Positions 20,761 through 29,833 of a DNA stretch of 39,138 nucleotides are shown one piece after another. The notes under the pieces are model-generated. The model searched no databases, was not told the origin of the DNA, and saw nothing but the letters and a program-made list of their open reading frames with translations. Made by a program: the position numbers and the translations under genes. The stretch is from Caldilineaceae bacterium. GTDB taxonomy: Bacteria; Chloroflexota; Anaerolineae; Caldilineales; Caldilineaceae. Location of the stretch: positions 1 to 39,138 of the forward strand of contig JALSIX010000145.1 of NCBI GenBank assembly GCA_026989655.1. Direction: 5' to 3'. How positions within the stretch are numbered: the first letter of the stretch is position 1; each line of letters starts with the position of its first letter.

Positions 20761-21816
20761 ATGGCCGAGACCTACGCGCTCACGGAACGCCAGAAGAAGA
20801 TCCTGCGTATTGTTGTCCAGGAGTACGTGGACACCGCCCAGCCTGTGGGCAGCCGGACCATCGCGGAGAAGTATCACCTGGGCGTGAGCCCGGCCACGGT
20901 ACGCAACGAGCTGGCCGCTCTGGAGCGGCTGGGCCTGTTGGCCCAGCCCCACACCAGCGCGGGTCGGGTGCCCACCGACACCGGGTACCGTTACTATGTG
21001 GCCCATCTGCTGGAGACCCCGGAGCTCTCGCCTGCGGAGAAACAGGCCATTCGGCGCCGGTTCGAGGCCAGCCGCCAGGAGATCGACCAGTGGCTCCGGA
21101 TCACCACCACGGTGTTGGCCGAGATCTCCCGGGCCGCGGCCCTGGCCACCCTGCCCCAGGCCCGCCGCAGCCACTTCAAGCACGTGGAGCTGGTGGCCAT
21201 CCGGGACGCCGTGGTCTTGATGGTCCTGGTCCTGGAGGCAGGCACCGTCAAGCAGCAGATCCTGACCCTGGATCGGCCCTTGGAGCAGACGGAGCTGAGC
21301 CGGATCAGCAACGAGCTGAACGAACACCTGGCCCAGGCCGATGCGGAGGCGGTGCGAGCCCGGACCGGCCCCCTCTCCGCCCTGGCCCAGCAGGTGGCCC
21401 TGTTGGCCGCAGAGATCATGGAGCGGGAGGACAGCCACCTGAGCGATCGGATCTACCGCTATGGCCTGGCCCAGGTGCTGGAGACACCGGAGTTCGCCGA
21501 GGGGGAAAGCGCCCGTCGCATCGTCCAGGTCCTGGAACAGCGCCCTCTGTTGGAGGAGATCCTGGGCAGCCTGATCACGGTCCAGGATGTCCAGGTGCTC
21601 ATCGCCGGCGACGGCCGTTTCGTCCAGCTCCAGGACCTCAGCCTGGTCCTGGGGCGGTACGGCGTAGGGAACAAGGTCACCGGTCTGCTGGGGGTCATCG
21701 GCCCCACCCGGATGCCCTACGGCCGGACCATCGGCGCGGTGCGCTTCGTCTCGGCCCTGATGAGCGATCTGATGGGACAGCTATATGGGTTCCCCTCCAA
21801 CCGGCCACTCCCGTAG
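20761..21816 (+). CDS. hrcA: Heat-inducible transcription repressor HrcA
   Basis: This 351-residue repressor has an N-terminal winged helix (LTERQKKILRIVVQEYVDTAQPV then GSRTIAEKYHLGVSPATVRNEL), the family's GRVPTDTGYRYYV segment, and the GAF-like dimerisation domain that ends with VIGPTRMPYGRTIGAVRFVS. It binds CIRCE sites when folded with chaperonin help and releases them on heat stress. Its own promoter carries a perfect CIRCE. The ATG at 20761 has only a weak upstream ribosome-binding site but gives the standard family start. Length is normal. The operon runs on to grpE 54 bases downstream. Confidence 0.98.
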   Translation: MAETYALTERQKKILRIVVQEYVDTAQPVGSRTIAEKYHLGVSPATVRNELAALERLGLLAQPHTSAGRVPTDTGYRYYVAHLLETPELSPAEKQAIRRRFEASRQEIDQWLRITTTVLAEISRAAALATLPQARRSHFKHVELVAIRDAVVLMVLVLEAGTVKQQILTLDRPLEQTELSRISNELNEHLAQADAEAVRARTGPLSALAQQVALLAAEIMEREDSHLSDRIYRYGLAQVLETPEFAEGESARRIVQVLEQRPLLEEILGSLITVQDVQVLIAGDGRFVQLQDLSLVLGRYGVGNKVTGLLGVIGPTRMPYGRTIGAVRFVSALMSDLMGQLYGFPSNRPLP

Positions 21817-21870
21817 CCGTGTCCCACGGGGTACCTGTTTCGGACTGAGGTGAATCGAGGTGAGACGACC

Positions 21871-22473
21871 ATGAGCGAGCAGGAGAAGGAACTCAAGACC
21901 GTGGACCTGCCCGAGCCCGAGGCCCAGGCCACCGAGACGTCCGCGCCCGGGGAGGCGGGCTCGGACGACCTGCCCCTTCCCAAGGAGCCCGCGACGCTCC
22001 AGGAGGAGATCTCCCGGCTGGAGGCCGAGCTGGCCGATGCCAGGGCCCTGGTGGAGGAGTACAAGGACCGGCTCCAGCGGCTGGCCGCGGAATCCCAGAA
22101 CGTCCGCAAGCGCCAGGAGGTCATGCTGCAGGAGAGCATCGAACGGGCTGCTGAGGGGTTGATCGTGAAGCTGTTGCCCGTTTTGGACGATTTCCAGCGG
22201 GCCTTCGAGAACGTGCCCGCGACGTTGAGGGACCAGGAGGCCGCCTGGATCGAGGGCTTTCACCAGATCTACCACAACCTGGTCCGCGTGTTGGAGGAGG
22301 AGGGCCTGCGTCGGCTGGAGAGCCAGGGCGCTTTCGATCCCTATCGGCACGATGCCATCAGCCACGAGCCCGCGGAGGGTGTGGAGAGCGGCCAGATCAT
22401 CCAGACGGTTCGGGCCGGGTACGAGTACAAGGGCAAGGTCATTCGCCCGGCTCTCGTGCGGGTGGCCCAGTGA
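21871..22473 (+). CDS. grpE: Nucleotide exchange factor GrpE
   Basis: This 200-residue protein exchanges ADP on DnaK. It has an acidic, disordered N-terminus, a long helical part (LEAELADARALVEEYKDRLQR, RLAAESQNVRKRQE) and the C-terminal beta-domain signature IRPALVRVAQ preceded by YEYKGKV and a DPYRHDAISH loop. The ATG at 21871 follows GAGGTGA (21857-21863) with a 7-base spacer; an in-frame GTG at 21850 is less likely. It is co-transcribed with hrcA. DnaK itself is encoded about 4 kb away on the other strand. Confidence 0.97.
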   Translation: MSEQEKELKTVDLPEPEAQATETSAPGEAGSDDLPLPKEPATLQEEISRLEAELADARALVEEYKDRLQRLAAESQNVRKRQEVMLQESIERAAEGLIVKLLPVLDDFQRAFENVPATLRDQEAAWIEGFHQIYHNLVRVLEEEGLRRLESQGAFDPYRHDAISHEPAEGVESGQIIQTVRAGYEYKGKVIRPALVRVAQ

Positions 22474-22538
22474 GACCAGGGGGCCCGGCAGCGTCGGCCT
22501 CCGGTGTCGCCGGGCCCTTTCCACAGGAGCTAGGGGCC

Positions 22539-23555
22539 ATGGCGGCCATGCGCGCAGCCACCCAACCCACCCCGGGCGCCGTCCAGCACGGCATCCGCCC
22601 CTTTGAGCTGGGGCGCGATCTCCGCCCGGTAGCCCGCCTCATCGCGGAGGCCTTCGCCAACGACCTGGACGCCCAGGGGAAGGCGGCCCTGCGCGAGCTC
22701 CGGCTCCTGGGCTACATGGGCGGGCTCATCCGCCTGCTGAACCGGACCACCACCGCGGACTTCCGGGGCGTCTTCGGGGGGTTCGTGTGGGTGGAGGAGG
22801 GCCGGGTGGTGGGCAACGTCACGGTCCAGCGGCTCAACGAGCCGGGCACGCGATGGCAGATCGCCAACGTCGCCGTGGAGCCGTCCTTCCGGGGGCGTGG
22901 CATTGCCCGCGCCCTCATGGAGCACGCCCTCCACTACATCCGCGAGATGGGGGGACGCTGGGCCCTGCTCCAGGTGCGGGCCGACAACGCGATCGCACGG
23001 GGCCTCTACGAACGGCTGGGCTTCCAGGTGGTGGGCGGCACGGCCCGGCTGCGCATATCTCGGGTGCCGGGCCAGGTGTCCGCGCCCCCGATCCCCGGCC
23101 TGGCGCCCTTCTCGCCCGCCGAAGGCCATCGTCTCCACGAGCTCATCCGCAGCCAGGATCCCCCTCGGATCCTGGCAGGCTCCGGGGCCCCGCGCGAGCA
23201 TGTGCCGCCCACCCTCGAGGCGCGACTCGGAGAGTGGTTGAACCGTATTGTGGGGCGAGAACAGGTGCTGCGCATGGCGCTCCGGGATGCCCAGGGCCGC
23301 TTCCAGGCTGCCCTGGTTCTCCGGGCCCGGGGTTGGCCCGGGGAACACCGCCTGCAGCTATGGACCTGGCCTGGATTGGCCGAACGGTACGAGGAGCCGC
23401 TTGTCCGGTGGGGCCTGGCGGCCCTCCAGGGCTATCCCCGCTGGCCTGTGGAGGCCCGGTTGAGCATCCGCCAGGAAGAGGCCATCCGGGCCCTGGAGGC
23501 GTGGGGGTTCCAGAACGTCCATACCCTGCTCACCATGGAGTGTTCCCTCTCCTGA
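22539..23555 (+). CDS. GNAT-family N-acetyltransferase with extra C-terminal domain
   Basis: This 338-residue protein has a GNAT domain in its first half: FVWVEEGRVVGNVTVQRLN, then IANVAVEPSFRGRGIARALMEHAL (acetyl-CoA-binding V-x-P-x-x-R-G-R-G-I-A) and ARGLYERLGFQVVG. Residues from about 190 form a second domain of the same rough size that ends ...MECSLS and may be a degenerate second GNAT. The substrate is unknown. The ATG at 22539 has AGGAG at 22525-22529 with a 9-base spacer. A GTG at 22470 overlapping the grpE stop is possible but gives a low-complexity extension. It is probably co-transcribed with hrcA-grpE, with no obvious functional link. Confidence 0.85.
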   Translation: MAAMRAATQPTPGAVQHGIRPFELGRDLRPVARLIAEAFANDLDAQGKAALRELRLLGYMGGLIRLLNRTTTADFRGVFGGFVWVEEGRVVGNVTVQRLNEPGTRWQIANVAVEPSFRGRGIARALMEHALHYIREMGGRWALLQVRADNAIARGLYERLGFQVVGGTARLRISRVPGQVSAPPIPGLAPFSPAEGHRLHELIRSQDPPRILAGSGAPREHVPPTLEARLGEWLNRIVGREQVLRMALRDAQGRFQAALVLRARGWPGEHRLQLWTWPGLAERYEEPLVRWGLAALQGYPRWPVEARLSIRQEEAIRALEAWGFQNVHTLLTMECSLS

Positions 23556-23628
23556 GCCGCCCCTCGACGACGCCCGCTTCCCTCCGGCCGTTCTCCAACC
23601 GTCCTTCTTCCTCGGAAAGGGGAGGTCT

Positions 23629-23991
23629 ATGCGCTTCGTCGTCCGTCTCCTGATCAACGCCGTGGCCCTCTGGGTGGCCGCGAACGTGGTGCCGGGCATT
23701 CGTCTGGGCGAAGGGGGAGGCGTGGACATCGGGGCCTTGCTCCTGGTGGCCTTCATCTTCGGCGCGGTGAACGCGGTGATCAAGCCCATCGTGAAGCTGG
23801 TCACCTGTCCGTTCTACATCGTCACCCTGGGCCTGTTCACCTTTGTGGTGAATGCCCTCATGCTGATGCTGACGGCCTGGCTGGCCGGCCCCCGGTTCCA
23901 TGTGGACGGCTTTCTCCCGGCCCTGGTGGGCAGCCTGCTCATCGGCCTGATCAGCTTCGTCCTCAGCGTCTTCGTGTCCGACGACGACTGA
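23629..23991 (+). CDS. Phage-holin-4-like small membrane protein (DUF360 type)
   Basis: This 120-residue protein has four predicted membrane helices at about 3-20, 34-56, 62-85 and 92-116. The loop FGAVNAVIKPIVKLVTCPF is the signature of the widespread 'phage holin family' chromosomal protein, whose role is unknown and which is not evidence of a prophage. A strong ribosome-binding site, AAAGGGGAGGT, precedes the ATG at 23629. It follows the GNAT gene by 73 bases on the same strand and seems to be the last gene of the hrcA unit. Confidence 0.9.
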   Translation: MRFVVRLLINAVALWVAANVVPGIRLGEGGGVDIGALLLVAFIFGAVNAVIKPIVKLVTCPFYIVTLGLFTFVVNALMLMLTAWLAGPRFHVDGFLPALVGSLLIGLISFVLSVFVSDDD

Positions 23992-24041
23992 GGGCCCCCT
24001 TCGAGGTGGGGGACCTCCGGCCCCCCAGGCCATCCAATGCA

Positions 24042-24068
24042 CACAGGGCGGACTCGATCCGCCCTGTG
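24042..24068. terminator. Strong hairpin between convergent genes
   Basis: A perfect 11-base-pair stem CACAGGGCGGA / TCCGCCCTGTG with loop CTCGA lies 50 bases after the membrane-protein stop and 56 bases after the infA stop on the opposite strand. It is placed as a shared terminator, but neither side has a T run. Confidence 0.55.
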
Positions 24069-24123
24069 GTGCGCTGAGGGGTCTTTCCAAGCCGGGGAAG
24101 GGGCATGGCCGCCCCTGGACGGC

Positions 24124-24342
24124 TCATTTCTTGTATCGATAGGTGATCCGGCCTCGGGTCAGGTCGTAGGGGCTCAGCTCCACCCGCACCCGGTCGCCCA
24201 GGTAGACTCGGATGTAGTACTTCCGCATCTTGCCCGAGAGGTATGCCAGCACCTCGTGGCCGTTGTCCAGCTTGACCTTGAAGGTGGCATTGGGCAGGGC
24301 CTCGATCACTGTGCCGTCGACTTCGATGGTTTCCTCGGCCAT
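24124..24342 (-). CDS. infA: Translation initiation factor IF-1
   Basis: The 72-residue product is a single OB-fold protein with the family signature [10 protein letters not shown]...[24 protein letters not shown]. It sits in the A site of the 30S subunit during initiation. I chose the ATG at 24342 because it gives the normal IF-1 length and start ([12 protein letters not shown]). However, an in-frame ATG at 24381 overlaps the rpsU stop as ATGA and would add a basic 13-residue extension ([13 protein letters not shown]); neither has a strong ribosome-binding site, so coupling to rpsU makes the longer form possible. It lies after rpsU, away from the usual rpmJ-rpsM neighbourhood. Confidence 0.95.
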   Translation of the reverse strand: MAEETIEVDGTVIEALPNATFKVKLDNGHEVLAYLSGKMRKYYIRVYLGDRVRVELSPYDLTRGRITYRYKK

Positions 24343-24377
24343 ACGGTTCCGTTTCGGGGCTGGTCTTTTCTTCATGT

Positions 24378-24584
24378 TCATAGGTATCGCTGCCGAGCGG
24401 CCCGGGCGGCGTTGCGGCGCGCCTTGCGGATGGCCTTCTGGCGCTTGATGCGGCGGATCTCGCTCTTGGGTGTGAACCACCGCTTCTGGCGCACCAAGGG
24501 CAGGATCCGGGCCTCGGACACGGCCTTGCGGAACCGTCGCAAGAGGCTTTCCTGGGACTCGCCCGGCCGGAGTTCCACGCTCAT
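24378..24584 (-). CDS. rpsU: 30S ribosomal protein S21
   Basis: The 68-residue basic protein has the S21 start [28 protein letters not shown] and the Arg/Lys-rich C-terminus [19 protein letters not shown]. It binds the 30S platform near the anti-Shine-Dalgarno sequence. A GGGGTGAG ribosome-binding site lies just upstream, and a promoter of the TTGCCC-17-TATAAT type is at 24735-24763. Its stop overlaps a possible infA start. Confidence 0.97.
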   Translation of the reverse strand: MSVELRPGESQESLLRRFRKAVSEARILPLVRQKRWFTPKSEIRRIKRQKAIRKARRNAARAARQRYL

Positions 24585-24734
24585 CTCAATCTCACCCCCT
24601 TTCTCGCGCGGTGTTCAGGCGCTGTCGCCGTCGGCTGTTCCACCGGCCAAAGGCGGAGGCGGATCCAGCCTGGGTGTGTCTCCACCGACACGTCCCGGGT
24701 TGTTTCCGTCGGCGTCGCGCCTGACAAAATCAGA

Positions 24735-24763
24735 ATTATAGAGGAGGAGCGAGCAAAGGGCAA
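24735..24763 (-). promoter_or_regulatory. Promoter of rpsU-infA
   Basis: On the minus strand TATAAT (24735-24740, consensus) lies 17 bases after TTGCCC (24758-24763). The transcript would start near 24728, about 145 bases before rpsU. Confidence 0.7.
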
Positions 24764-24782
24764 ATCATCCGGGGCCCGGTGT

Positions 24783-26321
24783 TCACTCCGACTCGTCGCT
24801 GGACCCGCCCTGTTCCACCTCCATGGAGAGGGGAGCCGGCGACACCTCGGCCATGGTCGAGGTGTCCTCGGAGGAGGCGTTCTCTGTCTCCGGGTCTGGG
24901 GCCATGGCCTCCTCCGCCTTGGGCATGGTCTCGGTCCCGGCCACGGGTGAGGTCACGGCCTCGTCCGTCTCCGGGGTCTCTGGGGGCTCGGGTTCGTCCG
25001 GGCCTTCCTGGGCTTCCGGAGCGGAGGGGGGCTCCGGGGGCGGGGAGGATCCCTCCGCCGCGGCCGGGGGTGGGGGGGATTCCGCAGGTTCCAGGGGCTT
25101 CTGTGCCCGCTGGGCTTCCTCCTCCAGCAGACGCTGCCCGACCACGGGATCGGCCTGGCGCCGGCTGAGCCCGATCCGTTGCCGCCTGGAGTCCACCCGC
25201 AGGATCTTCACCGGCACCCGGTCTCCGGGCTCCACGGTCTTGAGGGGTTCGGCCACGTCGATGTCCGCCAGCTCGCTCACGTGGATGAGCCCCTCCACCC
25301 CGGGCTCCAGCTGGGCAAAGGCGCCGAAGTCCACCACCCGGGTGATGGTGACCAGGATGGTCTGGCCGGGCTGGTAGCGTTCCTCGATGCTCTCCCAGGG
25401 GTTGGGCAGCAGGCGTTTGCGGCTCAGGGCGATGCGCTGGCGCTCCGGGTCCATGCGGAGGATCTCCACCTGGATCTCCTGGCCCACCTGGAGCACGTCT
25501 CGGGGGTGGCTCACCGGGGTCCATCCGATCTCGCTCACGTGGAGCAGGCCGTCGGCGCCGCCGATGTCCACAAAGGCGCCGAAGGGCCGCAGGCTGCGGA
25601 CCACACCGGTGATGATGTCGCCTGGACGCAGGCGCTCGAAGAGCTCTGCCTTGCGTTGGGCCCGGTACTCCCGTTCGGCCAGCCGCTGGGAGAGGACCAG
25701 CCGTCGGCGGCGACGGTCCACTTCGATGACCTTGGCCGGAATGACCTGGCCGATGAGGGCCTCCAGTCGCCGGTTGCGTTCCTCTTCGCTCAGGTTGCGG
25801 GGCAGGCCCACCACATGGGAGGCCGGGATGAAGCCCCGGAGATGGCCGAAGCGGACCAGGAGGCCGCCTTTGTTGTAGCCGATGACCGGGTAGGTTCCGA
25901 TCTCGCCGCTGGCCAGCATCTCCTCGGCCCGCTGCCAGTCCTTCTGCTGGAGGGCGTCCGCGATGCTGAGGACCAGCATCCCCTCATCCGCGGTCAGCTT
26001 GCTGACCACCACGGGCACGGTGGCCCCTTCCTTCAGGGAGGCCACGAATTCCTTGTCCAGGCGGGTCAGGTCCGACTGGGGCACGATGCCATCCCGCTTG
26101 GCACCGATGTTGACCAGGAGTTCGTTGGGGCGTACCTCGACGATGATGCCCTCCCGCAGTTCTCCGCGCTCGGGCATCCCGATCTCCTCTTCCTCGGCCA
26201 GGTACTGCTCGAACAGGGCCCTGTCCTCTGCGCTGCCTTCCTCCGCCTCCCCCTGTTCATGGAACCGTTCGAAATCGTCCTGCGCGAAGTCGTTCTCGTG
26301 GTACCGATCTGCTTCCGCCAT
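24783..26321 (-). CDS. rpsA: 30S ribosomal protein S1-like RNA-binding protein (four S1 domains)
   Basis: The 512-residue protein has four S1 domains: about 55-120 (EGIIVEVRPNELLVNIGAKRDG), 140-205 (TYPVIGYNKGGLLVRFGHLRGFIP), 225-295 (GDIITGVVRSLRPFGAFVDIGG) and 310-380 (PGQTILVTITRVVDFGAFAQL). Acidic segments lie before domain 1 and form a long Pro/Glu/Ser-rich tail (about 395-512). Gram-positive and Chloroflexota S1 proteins of this size are known; it is shorter than the six-domain enterobacterial S1. It helps load structured mRNA on 30S. The ATG at 26321 is preferred to a GTG at 26327. The tail, about 120 residues, has no recognisable fold. Confidence 0.92.
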   Translation of the reverse strand: MAEADRYHENDFAQDDFERFHEQGEAEEGSAEDRALFEQYLAEEEEIGMPERGELREGIIVEVRPNELLVNIGAKRDGIVPQSDLTRLDKEFVASLKEGATVPVVVSKLTADEGMLVLSIADALQQKDWQRAEEMLASGEIGTYPVIGYNKGGLLVRFGHLRGFIPASHVVGLPRNLSEEERNRRLEALIGQVIPAKVIEVDRRRRRLVLSQRLAEREYRAQRKAELFERLRPGDIITGVVRSLRPFGAFVDIGGADGLLHVSEIGWTPVSHPRDVLQVGQEIQVEILRMDPERQRIALSRKRLLPNPWESIEERYQPGQTILVTITRVVDFGAFAQLEPGVEGLIHVSELADIDVAEPLKTVEPGDRVPVKILRVDSRRQRIGLSRRQADPVVGQRLLEEEAQRAQKPLEPAESPPPPAAAEGSSPPPEPPSAPEAQEGPDEPEPPETPETDEAVTSPVAGTETMPKAEEAMAPDPETENASSEDTSTMAEVSPAPLSMEVEQGGSSDESE

Positions 26322-26460
26322 GGTCACTACCGCCCTGAAAGGTGGTTCGCTGTCCGGCCCCCTGGAGCTGATAAAACAGGCGGAAAGGCCCCTGTTCGAC
26401 AGATGACGGCCTGCGCTACGGAGGGTGATCTGTGCGGTGTGGAGACCTTCCCATCGCCTG

Positions 26461-26495
26461 GCATGCCGGTGTGGCCAGGCCCCTCACCGGCATGC
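26461..26495. repeat. Inverted repeat at the rpsA transcription start
   Basis: GCATGCCGGTG (26461-26471) and CACCGGCATGC (26485-26495) are perfect 11-base arms with a 13-base loop. They begin seven bases downstream of the rpsA -10, so the transcript would start with this hairpin, or a repressor could bind here. Confidence 0.75.
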
Positions 26496-26501
26496 TTCCA
26501 G

Positions 26502-26530
26502 ATTATAACAGGCACTCTGGAGGACGTCAA
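26502..26530 (-). promoter_or_regulatory. Strong sigma-70-type promoter of rpsA
   Basis: On the minus strand TTGACG (26525-26530) and TATAAT (26502-26507) have exactly 17 bases between them. The start point near 26495 leaves a leader of about 175 bases before rpsA. Confidence 0.88.
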
Positions 26531-26579
26531 GCAATTTTGTAAGTTTCGAATTATGTAACCTTCACAGGGGGCAAAGGAG

Positions 26580-26613
26580 AGAGGCCGGAGGGGGCTTCCC
26601 ACCTCCGGCCTCT
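26580..26613 (-). terminator. Terminator hairpin of dnaK
   Basis: AGAGGCCGGAGG (26580-26591) and CCTCCGGCCTCT (26602-26613) make a perfect 12-base-pair stem 34 bases after the dnaK stop. In the dnaK direction it is followed by TCTCCTTTGCC, a short pyrimidine run. Confidence 0.75.
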
Positions 26614-26646
26614 GTTGTTGCGGGGTTCGTGGAAGGGAGGACGTGG

Positions 26647-28557
<1,911 letters not shown>

Positions 28558-28652
28558 AGGGTTCTCCTCCTTGCTATCTCCTTGTCGTGAGGTTCGGCAG
28601 GTCCATGAGTGCTCGTGGACGATGGAACATCAGCAGTTCACGAATTCGTAGC

Positions 28653-28680
28653 GGAATCGGCATCCTCAGATGCCGATTCC
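28653..28680. repeat. Perfect 12-bp hairpin upstream of dnaK
   Basis: GGAATCGGCATC (28653-28664), loop CTCA, GATGCCGATTCC (28669-28680). It lies about 100 bases upstream of the dnaK start and could be a leader hairpin, a block to plus-strand transcription (TCCGTTTGGTT follows on that strand) or an operator. Confidence 0.75.
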
Positions 28681-28691
28681 TCCGTTTGGTT

Positions 28692-28723
28692 AAAATCGTG
28701 AATTACTAAAATCGTGAATTACT
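28692..28723. repeat. 16-bp perfect tandem repeat upstream of dnaK
   Basis: AAAATCGTGAATTACT occurs twice in direct succession (28692-28707 and 28708-28723). A related sequence in the opposite orientation, TTCACGAATT, lies at 28637-28646 beyond the hairpin. This is A/T-rich for the genome and looks like a protein-binding array at the dnaK promoter. Confidence 0.8.
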
Positions 28724-28990
28724 GAACATGGATTCCAGGCAATAGATCCAGAGCGGTCGGTCCATGCGTCTGTAAGGTATACCGCCTTGAAAGTACGCCG
28801 TCAGATGTGCCGCCCTGGGATACCGCGGCCGGGCTCTGCCGGCACCGGACCTCCGGAGCATTCCCAGGACCGCCCTGGCTGGACAGGATGCGCGATCCAT
28901 TGTACCGTTCCCACTATACACCGAGGAAGTTAATATCGTATATGGCGAGTATTAGCAAAACGTTTGAACTCAGCTCAAGGTGCCGCCTGC

Positions 28991-29608
28991 ATGGATCGAC
29001 GTCCCCCGAAGAGGTCGCCCGCCCAACCCAGTGACGCCGAGCTGGTCTCCCGCTGTCTGGCCGGCGACCAACAGGCCTGGCAGGCCCTGGTGGACCGTTA
29101 CGCGGCCCTGGTCCACTCGGTGCCCGCCCGCCACGGCCTTCCCCCCATGGAGGTGGAGGACGTGGCCCAGGAGACCTTCCTGGCCCTGGCCCGCAATCTG
29201 GACCGTCTCCAGGATCCCCAGGCCCTGCCCAGTTGGTTGATGATCACGGCCCGGCGCCTGAGCTGGCGCGCCCTGGCCCGACATCGGCGGGAGAGCGTGG
29301 GGGCCGAGGACGACCTGGGCGCCTCCCAGGACGGGCTGGCCATTCCGGCCACTGTGCCCACCGTGGACGAGCTGCTCCGCTCCTGGACGCGCCAAGAGGC
29401 CCTCCACCAGGCCATGGCCCAGTTGGATCCCCGCTGCCAGGAGCTCCTGACCCTCCTCTTCCTGGATGCCCGGGAGCCCTCCTACGCACATGTCAGCCAG
29501 ATCTTGGGCATCCCCGTGGGCAGTATCGGCCCTACCCGGAACCGCTGTCTGGCCAAGCTGCGGCGGCTCCTCCAGGAACAGGTGGAGGAGCCGAACGAGC
29601 TGCTCTGA
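28991..29608 (+). CDS. ECF-type RNA polymerase sigma factor
   Basis: The 205-residue protein has sigma region 2 (about 18-95; DAELVSRCLAGDQQAWQALVDRY and VEDVAQETFLALARNLDRL) and region 4 (about 140-195; QLDPRCQELLTLLFLDAREPSYAHVSQILGIPVGSIGPTRNRC shortened here to its landmarks PRCQELLTLL and GSIGPTRNRC). There is no region 3 or 1, which defines the ECF class. It should redirect RNA polymerase to a small regulon, and is normally held by an anti-sigma factor, probably the gene 225 bases downstream. The ATG at 28991 follows AAGGTG (28977-28982) with an 8-base spacer. Its promoter is not identified; autoregulation is common in the class but not shown here. Confidence 0.92.
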   Translation: MDRRPPKRSPAQPSDAELVSRCLAGDQQAWQALVDRYAALVHSVPARHGLPPMEVEDVAQETFLALARNLDRLQDPQALPSWLMITARRLSWRALARHRRESVGAEDDLGASQDGLAIPATVPTVDELLRSWTRQEALHQAMAQLDPRCQELLTLLFLDAREPSYAHVSQILGIPVGSIGPTRNRCLAKLRRLLQEQVEEPNELL

Positions 29609-29833
29609 GCCGGAGGGCCCCGTGCACCCCGGAGATCCGCGGCAGAAGATCCGGGGACCAGGTATCAAAGCCCGTGGACGTTGTCTCCTTGGAAGTGAAG
29701 AGTGTGTGGCGATGGACGATAGAGAGATCGAGAGCCCGGAGCTCGCATGCCAGGGAGCCCTGAGCCCCAGGGGCATGCACCGGCACGGGCCGGCGAGAGC
29801 CGCCGCCGGCCGTCCCACGGAGCGCAGAATCCC

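Larger units (their letters stand above)
26322..26646. other. Region between dnaK and rpsA
   Basis: These 325 bases hold, from right to left, the dnaK terminator, the rpsA promoter and an untranslated rpsA leader of about 175 bases beginning with an 11-base-pair hairpin. I see no coding gene. Confidence 0.65.
28558..28990. other. Divergent regulatory region between dnaK and ECF sigma gene
   Basis: This 433-base stretch is the largest gap in the window. It contains the dnaK ribosome-binding site, the 12-base-pair hairpin, the 16-base tandem repeat, and an A/T-rich stretch (about 28880-28965) in front of the sigma gene. A minus-strand TTCACG-17-TTTTAA within the repeats is a poor dnaK promoter candidate. 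I could not assign the sigma gene promoter. Confidence 0.5.

Noticed and set aside
23629-23991. Prophage because of a 'holin' gene
   Set aside because: The DUF360-like four-helix protein is a common chromosomal gene, and no other phage gene is present.
28607-28615. GAGTGCTCG upstream of dnaK as a CIRCE site
   Set aside because: It matches one CIRCE half at 7 of 9 bases but no TTAGCACTC lies nine bases away, so it is a chance half-site.
28692-28723. CRISPR repeat
   Set aside because: Only two adjacent copies without spacers, and no cas gene; it is a tandem repeat in a promoter region.
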